The position numbers and the translations under genes were made by a program. The notes beneath the pieces were generated by a model, which saw nothing but the letters and a program-made list of their open reading frames with translations, had not been told where the DNA came from and made no database searches. A stretch of 64,000 nucleotides of DNA from Stieleria marina (GTDB lineage Bacteria; Planctomycetota; Planctomycetia; Pirellulales; Pirellulaceae), in contig CP036526.1 of assembly GCA_007741555.1 (NCBI GenBank), forward strand, positions 1,364,001 to 1,428,000, in the 5' to 3' direction. Shown here in pieces: positions 1 through 9,221 of the stretch. Position 1 is the first letter of the stretch. Each line of letters starts with the position of its first letter.

Positions 1-696
1 TCGTCCATGTTGGCCGCGTTTGGACTGCTGCAGGATTCTGCGGCGGTGATCATCGGTGCAATGTTGATCGCTCCTTTGATGACACCCATTCTGGGTGCGG
101 GACTTTCTCTTTCGTATGGAAATCGCCCGCTGTTTAAATCTTCGTTGCTAACCATTTTGCTTGGGTTTGTCGGAGCACTCGGTGCGAGCATTCTGTTCGG
201 ATGGCTGGTGCTGTTGGTTCGGCCGGCGAGCGATAATCATTTAGATTGGATTACCCCCGAAATGTGGTCGCGTTGCCGTCCTTCGCCGCTCGATTTTTGT
301 GTCGGGTTAGTCGGTGGCCTCGCGGCGTCTTATGCACAGACTCGAAAGCATCTCTCGTCCGCGCTGGCCGGTGCCGCGATTGCCGCGGCGCTGGTGCCGC
401 CCATCTCTACGGCAGGACTGCAAATCGCATTTGGGATTTGGGGCAACTTGGATCCGTCGCAAGTACCCGCTGGGGTTCTGCCGATCGGAGGCCCCATTCT
501 GTTAGTGACTGTTAATGTTCTGACCATCATGATCGGCGCTTCGTTCGTGCTTTGGGCAAGAGGATTGCGAAACGAGTCGACGAGTGCGACGCGGTCGAAA
601 TGGGTTCCACGCGTTGTGTCGCTGTTGCTTTTCTTGACCTTAGTGATTTTGGTGACCGTCGTCGGGCCAGAATTCATATTCCCGTCCGACGGATGA
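1..696 (+). CDS. DUF389-type integral membrane protein, 5' partial
   Basis: The frame is open at the first base, so the true start lies before the window; 231 residues are visible. The visible part is almost entirely hydrophobic, with about five membrane segments. The stretch LLQDSAAVIIGAMLIAPLMT followed by a Gly/Ser-rich helix is the typical conserved core of the DUF389 (TIGR00341-like) membrane family. A second conserved hydrophobic block has AGAAIAAALVPPISTAGL and is followed by a final helix near the C-terminus. The function of the family is not established. The next gene starts 128 bases downstream on the same strand. Family assignment is from motif recognition; the missing N-terminus cannot be judged. 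Confidence 0.85.
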   Translation, partial: SSMLAAFGLLQDSAAVIIGAMLIAPLMTPILGAGLSLSYGNRPLFKSSLLTILLGFVGALGASILFGWLVLLVRPASDNHLDWITPEMWSRCRPSPLDFCVGLVGGLAASYAQTRKHLSSALAGAAIAAALVPPISTAGLQIAFGIWGNLDPSQVPAGVLPIGGPILLVTVNVLTIMIGASFVLWARGLRNESTSATRSKWVPRVVSLLLFLTLVILVTVVGPEFIFPSDG

Positions 697-824
697 TTTT
701 TCGGTGAGCATCTGGTCAGGCATGACCGCCAGGAAGTTTGCCGAAATCGCGCCCTGTTTTGTAAATGGCTGTGCCATACTGTTAATCAACCAAACCGCGA
801 TCGACGACGAAAGGGAAATTGACG

Positions 825-1604
825 ATGTCCAACACCATGTATGAAGACCAGCCGCAAGCAGCTCCGCAGTCCACCGGAAATACCCGCGGTTGTCTCTTTG
901 GCTGCCTAGTCGCCGTTGGATTGGTGTTTGGAGCCGTCCTTTGTACGGGGATCGGCGGGTATTGGTTTTTTACCAGCCAAGTCGAAAAATACACGGCCGA
1001 CGCGCCACTGGATTTGCCTCAAGTCGAATATGCCCCCGAGGAACTTTCGGCATTGCAAGATCGCTTGAAATCGTTTGAAACCGCGGTCGAAGGCGGTGAA
1101 ATTTCATCACAAGAAATGGAGCTCTCAGCCGATGACATCAACGCACTGATCGCGAACGAAAAAACACTCAAAGGCAAGGTTTTTGTCAGGATCGCAGACG
1201 GACAAGTGACCGGCGATGTCAGTGTTCCCGCCGACATGGTTCCCGGCGGATCGGAGAGGTATTTCAACGGCTCGGCGACGCTGGACGCATCGATGGAGAG
1301 CGGAGTTTTGATCGTGACGTTGGTCGATGCCGAGGTCAACGGCGAAAAACTGCCTCAGAAATTCATTGACGCCATGGCGCAAGAAAACCTTGCCAAGGAA
1401 ATGTATAAGAATCCCGAAAACGCCAAGACGATGCGGCGGTTCAAGGACATCCGCATCGAAGGTGATAAAGTGATTTTGACGTTGAAGCCGACCGAAAAAA
1501 CCGATGCCGCGGAAGTCGAATCTGGCGAAGAGACCGCGACACCCGCTCTGGACGAGTTGGACGACTTGGATGAGGCAGCGGCGTCTGATCCTGATAACGC
1601 GTGA
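825..1604 (+). CDS. Hypothetical single-span membrane protein with acidic C-terminus
   Basis: A 259-residue protein. The ATG at 825 is preferred over an in-frame TTG at 819 because AAGGGA at 811-816 sits 8 bases before it. Residues about 20-45 form one membrane segment introduced by a CLFGCL motif. The rest is a predicted extracytoplasmic domain with a mixed alpha/beta pattern, including ELSADDINALIA, and the last 35 residues are rich in Asp and Glu. I do not recognise a named family. It converges on the large TPR gene with only 24 bases between the two stop codons. No function can be assigned. Confidence 0.8.
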   Translation: MSNTMYEDQPQAAPQSTGNTRGCLFGCLVAVGLVFGAVLCTGIGGYWFFTSQVEKYTADAPLDLPQVEYAPEELSALQDRLKSFETAVEGGEISSQEMELSADDINALIANEKTLKGKVFVRIADGQVTGDVSVPADMVPGGSERYFNGSATLDASMESGVLIVTLVDAEVNGEKLPQKFIDAMAQENLAKEMYKNPENAKTMRRFKDIRIEGDKVILTLKPTEKTDAAEVESGEETATPALDELDDLDEAAASDPDNA

Positions 1605-1628
1605 CACGGATTGTCCAACCGGTCGCCG

Positions 1629-4600
1629 TCAAAAACGCGCCGGTTTGTTGGACTGGTATTCGGTCAATCGCGTCTTGATGTCATCGCGAACCGAATCCGA
1701 AGTGGCGACCTCCATCGCCTTTTGGGCAAAGCGAATCGCTTCTTTAAAATTTCCTAGCTCGGCGTGAGCAGCCGCCACGTTGTCGATAATCCAGGCTTCT
1801 TTCCACTCGGTCGCCTCACTCGCTTTGGTAGCGTATTTCAAAGCAAGTTGTCCGTCGCGGATCTGGTCGTCAGGACAAGCCGCCAGTAGCCAAGAAAAGT
1901 TTCCCAAAAGGTCACTGTCATCTTCACCGACGACGGCAACAGCGGATTCGAAGTCGGCCTTTGAGAGAGTAAACCGTTTCAGGGTCATGTAGGCCGACGC
2001 ACGCCAGGTGAGCGCGTAGCCGTACTTTGGGTCCAGCTTCAATGCACTCGTGTAGTCGTCCACCGCATTGTCGAACCGGTCCAGTTCTTTCCAGCCAATC
2101 GCTCGGTTTGCGAAGTCATACTTGGTAGGTTCCATCGCGATAACGCGTGTGTAAGCGGCAACCGATTGCTCGTAGTCTTCCATGTCGATGAGAGCACTGC
2201 CGCGACCACGGAGAGCAGCAACGTGGTCAGGATCCAAGCCGATCAATGAATCGTAGTCGCGGACGGCAAGTTTTGGCTGGCCGTTAGCAAGGTATTCATC
2301 GCCCCGATACTCCAAGGCCGTTTTGTCTAAGGGATTGGACTTTAGCCGTGAAGTGAAATCTGCGATCGCCTTCTTTGATTCTCCCAGACGCCGATATACA
2401 AAAGCCCGATAGAGATACGGCTCCGAGGATTTCGGTTGCAGTTGGATGGCTTTGCTGTAGTCAACGATGGCTTCTGGATTACGTTTTAGCGCATAGTACG
2501 CATTGGCCCGCATGTAGGTGCCAAGCCACTGAGCGGGATCTAAGTCCAACGACTTCGTCAGTGAAGCGATCGCTTGTTCGTGGTTACCGAGCGAATTGTT
2601 AGCCAACCCATGGTAGAGCCAAGCCTTCGCCGACGCGGGTTCAATCTTGAACGCTTGTTCAAAAAACGGGAGGGAATCTTCGTTGCGATCTTGCACCCAA
2701 ACACTCATTCCGTGCCCCAGGTAGCTTCGGTGATCTTTTGGTTGCAGTTGGATGCATTTGGCGAATGCTTCTTCGGCTTCTTTGTATTGCTTCAGTTCGT
2801 ACTTTGCGCCGGCCAGTCCAAGATTGGCACGGAAATGATTTGGGTCTGCGACCGTCACTTTGGTGTACTCAATGATCGCCTCCCAAAACTTGCCGGCTTT
2901 CTCCAACTCTTTCGCACGCGCCAGTGAGGATTCATTCGCTAGCGGAGATCCAATCGGAATAGGATTCAGCAAAGTCATAGCAGGCAGCGAATTGCCTATC
3001 GCGGCGTCGACCGGCATTTCGGTCGATTCGTCTCTCGTCGCTGCGGTCGGAAGTGCTGCGGGCGCGGCGTCTTCGTCCGGCTTGCTCTCCGTCTGCTTGT
3101 CCGTTACTGGAACGAAATCGCTTTCTTCCCGTTTGACCAGAGTGGCCCACCCTTCGGTGCTGATGGGGACGCTAACGGTTTTGACCGCACCGTTGGCAAA
3201 TCCGATGACCAGTCCCTGATCTCTTTGTCGCAAATGCAAGGATAGATTTGACCCGTCCTGGTACGTCAGATCTTGAGGTTTGGTCCATTCAACTGCCTCG
3301 GCATCGCTTGCCTCAAGCAGCATGACGGTTTCTCCTTTCTTGAAATCAAAGCGTTTCATGTTCAGTTTTTGGTCGCTGGGCATCGAAGATTTCGGATGTC
3401 GAACCGCCAAGTAGCTTGTTTTTCCAATCGCCTCTTTTGTATCGATCGAGCGGAAGACGCCGGGCATTTTGTTAATCAGTGGGCGGTTGGCGGGACTGTC
3501 CCATGGCTGATCCCTTTTGAATTGCTCGTACAAGGATTGTTCGCCCAACATCGGTAACAATTCGACTCGCCAGCTCAACAGTCGTTTTCCCTCTGCGCTG
3601 CGAATGTCCGTTGGCAACCCGCCGTTGAAATCATTGTGGTCTTGTATCGCGAACAGGAGGTTTCGCATTTGCCGACTGACAGCGCGAACGGGATTACTCT
3701 TGTCAATCGAAGCAGTGATTAGATCATCGAGCGGATCGGCGATCAGCACGCCCATTACGACCGTCGCTGCGCCCGTGGGGGGAAGCGTTTGCCGGCGAAC
3801 CAGGTCAATGCCGTCATCCAACTGCACGGTTAGCGATGCTGCGGACATGTGCTTGGTAACGGTGGGTAGCGAAGGCAAAAATCCATAGTCGATCTCCACC
3901 AATTGCGTCAGATCATCATCCAGTTCGCTGATTGCCAGTGCCGCGCCGATCTGAAGAAATGGATACGCGATTTCGGCAATCGCTTTTTCATTCAGCTGGA
4001 TTCGCGCCGCACCGCTCAAGTGGTCGTCGCCGAAGACAGGTTTCGTGTTGTCGGATTGGCTCGTGCGGTCCAGCAACGCATAGATGTTTTGCGGAAAGGT
4101 TGAAACAATGAGTCGATTATCATCCAGACACCAAGCTGGTACTAACCCGAGACCGGGGCCGCGACGATAACGACCCTGCGGCCGCTGGTTCGTCAAATAC
4201 GAAACCGTTTTGCCGCTAACTTCGCGGCTTTGGATGCGAAACGGGACGCCTGCTTCGGCAAGTCGCCCTTGCAGCTTTTCGATTGCTTTCTCGAAAACAC
4301 TTTGATCATTCAATTTGATCGCGCCCGTCCAACCGGTCAGGAGGCGACCGCCTTCGCTAGGCGACGAATAGAATTGGATCGAATCGCCCAACGCTGGAAT
4401 CAGTTCTTCACGAAGATCCACGCCGGTCGCTTCCCGGACGAATTCTTCGATCTGCTCATTCGCACCCGGTTCAATCAGTTCAAACGCCTGCATCGCCGAT
4501 TCCGTTGTCGCCATCGCGTTGTACTTGAGTGCCGACCACAGCGTGGCGTCCGCGGGTACCAAGGCTGCATCGGAATCCTGGAGTGTGCCGCCCCATTGCT

Positions 4601-5537
4601 TTAGCTTGTTCAAAAGAGCGTCGTCGCAGTCAAAGTGTGTTCGAACGACGATTCCGTTTTCATCTAAGCCAGTCGCACACACCATCGAACGTAATCCGTC
4701 GATATCAAGTGCAGCCAGTTCTGGCGGCATCTGCGATCCACCATTCAACGCCTTGGCAAAATGCTGGACGTTGACAAAAGAAAGGTTAGCCAGACGCGGA
4801 ACGTCGACTTGTTTTCGAGCTGTTTTCAGCCAAGACGCGACGCTCGTTTGCCCGCCCGCGGGAGTTTTTAGACGCGAAATAATGGTCGCTAGTTCGTTTT
4901 CGCCCACGGCCAGGATCATGAAGCGGTTGCCGATCGTCACTTGAGCTGGCAACGGTGCGTCCTTGAACGAGTAAACGTCCAACGTTTCTAGCACGCTTGG
5001 CACCAATTGATCGCCGCTCATTTTGGCAAGTGAACGAAGTGCTAAGTTCAGCTGGCCAGCATCTTCACCCAGGTCACAGACCAAGCCGCCTGCAAGACTT
5101 CCTTCGTTGATCCGAAGGTAGAGGGCGGTTTCATGCGACAGAATCGCATTTAGAAACTGGGACCCGATCACGGCGATCGCACCCGCCGAAGGATCTTTCT
5201 TTCCGACCCGAATCGCCGCATCGCGATAGTTTTTCATCACATGCCCGAACAAGGCCTGGATCTCTGGCTCGGCCAGCAAACGTTCGGTGCGATTTTTACT
5301 GTTGGCTTGGGGAGCGACCACTCGGCTCCACGTCACATAGGCCCCCACATCATCCGGAGGCACCGACAACATGCGAGTATCTCCTGGCGACGGCGGTATT
5401 CCCAACGGAAGCCCTTGCGACAGGCCCCCGGCGGCGACTCCGCCAAACAAGTAGCCGTCCTGAGCATGGGTGACGGAGGTTGTCATGGTCGCGACGATAC
5501 AGGCAATCGCGAACTGAAGTTTCACTTGGCTAAACAT
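1629..5537 (-). CDS. Large secreted protein: DUF1559-like domain plus C-terminal TPR array
   Basis: A 1302-residue protein using the ATG at 5537, where MFSQVKLQFAIACIVATM... reads as a signal peptide ending at an AQD cleavage site; the open frame extends to 5624 without a plausible secretion signal. Residues about 20-620 resemble the long exported beta-rich part of planctomycete proteins. Around residues 620-760 there is a DUF1559-like segment (LLFAIQDHNDFNGGLPTDIRS, LLSWRVELLPMLGEQ, YEQF). The final ~400 residues hold about ten TPR units with the usual W/L-G-Y-A-F-A-P pattern (for example YTKVTVADPNHFRANLGLAG). TPRs imply protein binding, probably in the periplasm. A specific partner cannot be read from the sequence. 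Confidence 0.85.
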   Translation of the reverse strand: MFSQVKLQFAIACIVATMTTSVTHAQDGYLFGGVAAGGLSQGLPLGIPPSPGDTRMLSVPPDDVGAYVTWSRVVAPQANSKNRTERLLAEPEIQALFGHVMKNYRDAAIRVGKKDPSAGAIAVIGSQFLNAILSHETALYLRINEGSLAGGLVCDLGEDAGQLNLALRSLAKMSGDQLVPSVLETLDVYSFKDAPLPAQVTIGNRFMILAVGENELATIISRLKTPAGGQTSVASWLKTARKQVDVPRLANLSFVNVQHFAKALNGGSQMPPELAALDIDGLRSMVCATGLDENGIVVRTHFDCDDALLNKLKQWGGTLQDSDAALVPADATLWSALKYNAMATTESAMQAFELIEPGANEQIEEFVREATGVDLREELIPALGDSIQFYSSPSEGGRLLTGWTGAIKLNDQSVFEKAIEKLQGRLAEAGVPFRIQSREVSGKTVSYLTNQRPQGRYRRGPGLGLVPAWCLDDNRLIVSTFPQNIYALLDRTSQSDNTKPVFGDDHLSGAARIQLNEKAIAEIAYPFLQIGAALAISELDDDLTQLVEIDYGFLPSLPTVTKHMSAASLTVQLDDGIDLVRRQTLPPTGAATVVMGVLIADPLDDLITASIDKSNPVRAVSRQMRNLLFAIQDHNDFNGGLPTDIRSAEGKRLLSWRVELLPMLGEQSLYEQFKRDQPWDSPANRPLINKMPGVFRSIDTKEAIGKTSYLAVRHPKSSMPSDQKLNMKRFDFKKGETVMLLEASDAEAVEWTKPQDLTYQDGSNLSLHLRQRDQGLVIGFANGAVKTVSVPISTEGWATLVKREESDFVPVTDKQTESKPDEDAAPAALPTAATRDESTEMPVDAAIGNSLPAMTLLNPIPIGSPLANESSLARAKELEKAGKFWEAIIEYTKVTVADPNHFRANLGLAGAKYELKQYKEAEEAFAKCIQLQPKDHRSYLGHGMSVWVQDRNEDSLPFFEQAFKIEPASAKAWLYHGLANNSLGNHEQAIASLTKSLDLDPAQWLGTYMRANAYYALKRNPEAIVDYSKAIQLQPKSSEPYLYRAFVYRRLGESKKAIADFTSRLKSNPLDKTALEYRGDEYLANGQPKLAVRDYDSLIGLDPDHVAALRGRGSALIDMEDYEQSVAAYTRVIAMEPTKYDFANRAIGWKELDRFDNAVDDYTSALKLDPKYGYALTWRASAYMTLKRFTLSKADFESAVAVVGEDDSDLLGNFSWLLAACPDDQIRDGQLALKYATKASEATEWKEAWIIDNVAAAHAELGNFKEAIRFAQKAMEVATSDSVRDDIKTRLTEYQSNKPARF

Positions 5538-5904
5538 GAGGCAGATCGGTAAAAGGTTGAAACGGAATGTTTCTACAGCGTCAAAGAACGCATTTTGTGA
5601 CGATGAAAACCGAACCATTTTCAAAAATGATGTTCGGCCGACTCATGACAATGTAAACGTCCTGCAGGCCAAGCTGATCGGGCCGAAAAATTTCCGATCA
5701 GTGGCGGCACGAAGCGGCCAAGAACGCCGCTGTGTTTTGCGGTTCAGGCAGTGAATGATGCGTGAGCAAAGGTTCACTACCTGCGTCGTCGATCACGGCA
5801 GTTTGCGGCGAGAGGAAGCATGAAACACAGGCCTGAGTCCGCGATTCGGGATCGAAGTTGTCGCTGGACTGCCGTGCTGCGGTGGCTTGTGGCGGGGAAA
5901 CGAC
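5538..5904. other. Intergenic stretch without recognised gene
   Basis: 367 bases between two minus-strand genes. The only structure I see is an 8-base inverted repeat (CTGATCGG/CCGATCAG) at 5674-5701. Short open frames here lack ribosome binding sites and recognisable products. Confidence 0.5.
5674..5701 (-). repeat. Inverted repeat upstream of the TPR gene
   Basis: CTGATCGG and CCGATCAG face each other across a 12-base spacer that contains an A/T run. It lies 137 bases before the TPR gene start and 204 bases after the preceding minus-strand gene. It could be a weak terminator or an operator; neither can be decided from sequence. Confidence 0.4.
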
Positions 5905-6717
5905 CTAAACGCTTTGCAGGTGCAATTCGGAGCTCGCCGAGGCGACGGATTCTTCTTGGCGATAGCACGCGTGAAGCGATCGGAACAACTCTGCAATGGA
6001 AAAGAAGTTTACATGATCAGTCGACAGCACTAAGAACGGCATCGCTTCGCCGCATTTTGCGAACTTCATTTGGTTGTCAGCCACGGTGCACTGTGTGATG
6101 TCTTCGATGGGGATCGATCGCACGTTGCCGTTGGGACCATCGTGAATCCGCAGTGCATCCATGGTCAAGTAAACCTCGGGCGTCCACAGTAGTTCGCCTT
6201 CGCTTTCCAATACGGAACTCAGATGATTGCGAATGGCTGCGACGGACGATTCCGCTAAACGCGCCATCACGCCTCCGGTCGACTTGTGCCGTTTATGTTC
6301 AAGTTCGCAACTGATCGGCCGAATGCGACCATCGATCACGAAGTGCAGGCGAGCACGCGTGCCGATGTACATTCCATTGGCGTGATGATCCGTTTCGGAA
6401 ATTTTGAACTCTCTGAGATCGGTAAAACGAAACGCGTCTTCGGTGCCCCTCAAGTTCAGCCGGACGCCTTCGGGAAAGACTTCCAGACGCTCGGAAAACC
6501 GCCGTGTCTTTTTGCAGACCAAGTAGCAGACAAAGACTGCCAGTCCGATGCCAAGAACCGTTGCAAACATGACTGTCGGCGATTCCTTCAGCATGGAAGC
6601 CGCAAAGCCAGTAACGACAGCTACGCCGCAGATGACCAGCTGAACTTTTTCGGAGGTGGATTCGATGACTCCCAGTGAGGGGCCAAAATCCTGAGCGTCT
6701 GCGATTTGAGTTTGCAT
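5905..6717 (-). CDS. Hypothetical membrane protein with PH-like beta domain
   Basis: 270 residues from the ATG at 6717; the open frame extends to 6984 but the added N-terminus is Arg/Ser-rich and runs back into the end of the neighbouring gene. Two adjacent membrane segments (about residues 24-40 and 47-66) are followed by a cytosolic region with alternating beta strands, including RLEVFPEGVRLNLRGTEDAF and FTDLREFKISE. That arrangement (two helices, then a PH-like sheet describing a conversion-type ruler) resembles bacterial PH-domain or DUF6585-type proteins, but the match is weak. It follows the VWA gene by about 190 bases on the same strand. Function unknown. Confidence 0.7.
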   Translation of the reverse strand: MQTQIADAQDFGPSLGVIESTSEKVQLVICGVAVVTGFAASMLKESPTVMFATVLGIGLAVFVCYLVCKKTRRFSERLEVFPEGVRLNLRGTEDAFRFTDLREFKISETDHHANGMYIGTRARLHFVIDGRIRPISCELEHKRHKSTGGVMARLAESSVAAIRNHLSSVLESEGELLWTPEVYLTMDALRIHDGPNGNVRSIPIEDITQCTVADNQMKFAKCGEAMPFLVLSTDHVNFFSIAELFRSLHACYRQEESVASASSELHLQSV

Positions 6718-6908
6718 ATCGTTAACATGGCAAGTGGATCGATGAACCCCGAAAACTAGCTTGCGAGTAACGCTGCGGAGGGGCACCCCGTTCGTCCACA
6801 AAGACGATTCTTCGGTGCATCCGCGATCTGAAGACCGAGTGAACCGGATGTGCCGATTAGTCGGGATCAAGCTGATGCGTCCGTGGGCGGCTGCACGTAC
6901 GAGGGAAC

Positions 6909-9221
6909 TTACGCCATGCCCCATTTGCGACGGAGAAACCATTCGCTGCTGAGGCATCCGGCGAAAAGAAGAAAGACGATCCAACCGCTCAGGGGACCGT
7001 CGCCCAATCGATGCTTTTCGACGACCGGCGTTTCGGCTTTCCGACGACGCTGCTTGATCGTCGAGATCAATTCGCCTATCTCATCGGACGAAAACGCACG
7101 CCCTCCATGATCCGACGTGAGATCAGCAAGTTGTTTTAGGTAAACGGGATCCGCCATCACACGCGCCATTTCGCGACTCTCGTCGATCACCTGAAACGCA
7201 AGTTGCTTGGGCTGGAGATTTGACCGATCGTCGGACGGTCGCACTTGAAGATGAAAGAACCCAGCAGGCAGCTTGGGCAAGCGACCTGCGACCGAGATGT
7301 TTCCGTCGGCGGATGATTTGGTAACTCCGCTAACGGAGGTGACTTGGCCTGCTGAATCAATGATTTCGGTGATCAAATCCAGTTCGGAGGTGTCGCTGCC
7401 GATTGATTCGACTCGTCCGCTGAATTCAGGTGGTTTGTCGATCGAAAAACGCCGCGCGTCCATTTTGATCACGATCTCGTCGCCACCACTTTCTTCGCGA
7501 GCGAGCAACCACAAAACCAGTTGACGCCAAAATCGACGGTGCAATTCGCTTTTGCCGGCTCGCCACCATTGGTAGGTCGAATCGAAAGCCAACGCCGCGA
7601 CTCGCCCGCTACCGTATTCGCCAGTGACCAACAGAGGCTGATCTTTGTCGGATTGCAGCAGCACCTGCACACCTGGTGTCGATTTAGTTTTGCCAAATCG
7701 GTTGACGCCTTTCATCGGTGGCAATTCGGACCAAGTCTTCGCCGGATCTTGGCCACCCAACTGAGTGATCGGATGGTTGCGAGCCAAGATCGCTTGCACG
7801 GGACCGGTAAGTTGCCCCGGAAGCAAATCCAGATTTAGGTTGACACCCTGACGGCGTGCATCATTTCGAGTGGATCCATCCATTTGAATCGGTATCGCCG
7901 CGGCCAAAGGTGTGTCGGCATAGCCGCCGGGGCCATAGGTGTTGAACCCGCCAAGCATGACTAAGCCAGCGCCCTGCCCCACTACTTCTGTCAATTGTTC
8001 CAGCTGTTGATTGCCCAACGCCGCCGAATCCAAATCACCGATAATGTAGACATCAAATTTTCCAGGTTTGAAAACAGTTCCCAGATCGACTGGCCAACTG
8101 CGATCGGTCCGTAAAAGGTCGTAGGTCAGGAACAAGTCGGGTGATCGCCGAAGGGATCGACGCAAAAAACGTTGTTCTTCTCGAGCGGTACCTTCCAAGT
8201 AAAGAATCCGCCCGCCGCCTTCGCGAACATCCACAAACGCGATTTGCCGATTGTTGTTTTCAACCAATTCGCCCGCTTGGGTTGGCACGCTGACGACCAA
8301 CCGGTACTGGCCAGGTGAAGGCGCGGTGAGCGGGACTTTCAACGAAAACACTTCCGACGACCGCTCAGGAACCACGGCCCGCTGAGCCGCTTCGGTCGAC
8401 TTGCCTGAGGCATCAATCCAAGCCAGTTCGATCGGTATTTCGATCCCCGAAAGACCTCGTGCCTGCACTTGGAATGAAACATCGAAACCGTTGTCGGCAA
8501 ACAACTGATAACTTTCGTTCAGCGCGCTGACGTCCGCATCACGTCCGGCGTCGCCGCCACCGGAAGGTCCAATCGGAATCGGCCAAAACGGTGCACCGAG
8601 CGAGTTGAGTGTCTCGATAGATCGTTCGACCCCGATGCGACCGGTGGTTTGCGTTTCGTCGCTGCCGTTGGACGCGAGCGGCGCGGTCTGTGCCCCATCG
8701 CCGATCAAGACGATGCCGGCGATCGGTTTTCCTGCAGCGGACTGAATCGCTTTTGAAGCCGCCAAGTTCAGGTCCGTCAGATCACCGCTGGGCGACAGTT
8801 GCTCCAACGCATCACTGGCATTGGCCGTCAATTGGCGAACGTCTCGGTCATACGTCAGCAACTTGATTTCTAAGGAAGTGTCGCCTCCGCTCAGGCCTTG
8901 TGATAACTGCTTCCACACTTGTTGCTGAGTTGTCCAGCGATCACGGCCGTCGCGATCGGGGAGCGTCATGCTTTGCGACGTATCCGCGGCGACTATCAGC
9001 ACTGCTTCTGCCGGCAGGTTGTCGGTGCGAATCAGAGAAGGACGCAGAACGGCCAGCAAGAGTGTGAGCGCGGCGCATGAGCGAAGTGCAATCAACCAGT
9101 AGCGTTGCGACGAAGTCTTTGTCGGTGGTGTGACCAACGCGATCACCGCGACGACAGCAACCGCGCATACGATCGCTAGAACGATGGAGCCATAGATCGG
9201 TTCGAAGCCAAACTGGGTCAT
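6909..9221 (-). CDS. VWA-domain membrane protein with glutamine amidotransferase-like domain
   Basis: 770 residues. Two N-terminal membrane helices (about 10-30 and 44-60) are followed by a von Willebrand A domain with an intact MIDAS start, VLIVAADTSQSM. A middle beta-rich segment resembles an adhesion/CARF-like extracellular part. Around residues 335-480 there is a class I glutamine amidotransferase-like fold (GRILYLEGTAREEQRFLRR, DVYIIGDLDSAALG, GAGLVMLGGFNTYGPGGY). A last helix lies at about 745-762. The start codon overlaps the stop of the BatA-like gene by ATGA, which implies translational coupling. It is the last gene of the MoxR/DUF58/BatA operon. Such clusters are thought to assemble or remodel envelope complexes; the substrate here is unknown. 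Confidence 0.88.
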   Translation of the reverse strand: MTQFGFEPIYGSIVLAIVCAVAVVAVIALVTPPTKTSSQRYWLIALRSCAALTLLLAVLRPSLIRTDNLPAEAVLIVAADTSQSMTLPDRDGRDRWTTQQQVWKQLSQGLSGGDTSLEIKLLTYDRDVRQLTANASDALEQLSPSGDLTDLNLAASKAIQSAAGKPIAGIVLIGDGAQTAPLASNGSDETQTTGRIGVERSIETLNSLGAPFWPIPIGPSGGGDAGRDADVSALNESYQLFADNGFDVSFQVQARGLSGIEIPIELAWIDASGKSTEAAQRAVVPERSSEVFSLKVPLTAPSPGQYRLVVSVPTQAGELVENNNRQIAFVDVREGGGRILYLEGTAREEQRFLRRSLRRSPDLFLTYDLLRTDRSWPVDLGTVFKPGKFDVYIIGDLDSAALGNQQLEQLTEVVGQGAGLVMLGGFNTYGPGGYADTPLAAAIPIQMDGSTRNDARRQGVNLNLDLLPGQLTGPVQAILARNHPITQLGGQDPAKTWSELPPMKGVNRFGKTKSTPGVQVLLQSDKDQPLLVTGEYGSGRVAALAFDSTYQWWRAGKSELHRRFWRQLVLWLLAREESGGDEIVIKMDARRFSIDKPPEFSGRVESIGSDTSELDLITEIIDSAGQVTSVSGVTKSSADGNISVAGRLPKLPAGFFHLQVRPSDDRSNLQPKQLAFQVIDESREMARVMADPVYLKQLADLTSDHGGRAFSSDEIGELISTIKQRRRKAETPVVEKHRLGDGPLSGWIVFLLFAGCLSSEWFLRRKWGMA

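Noticed and set aside
330-677. Minus-strand open frame inside the DUF389 gene
   Set aside because: It is the antisense of a recognised gene, with no ribosome binding site or motif.
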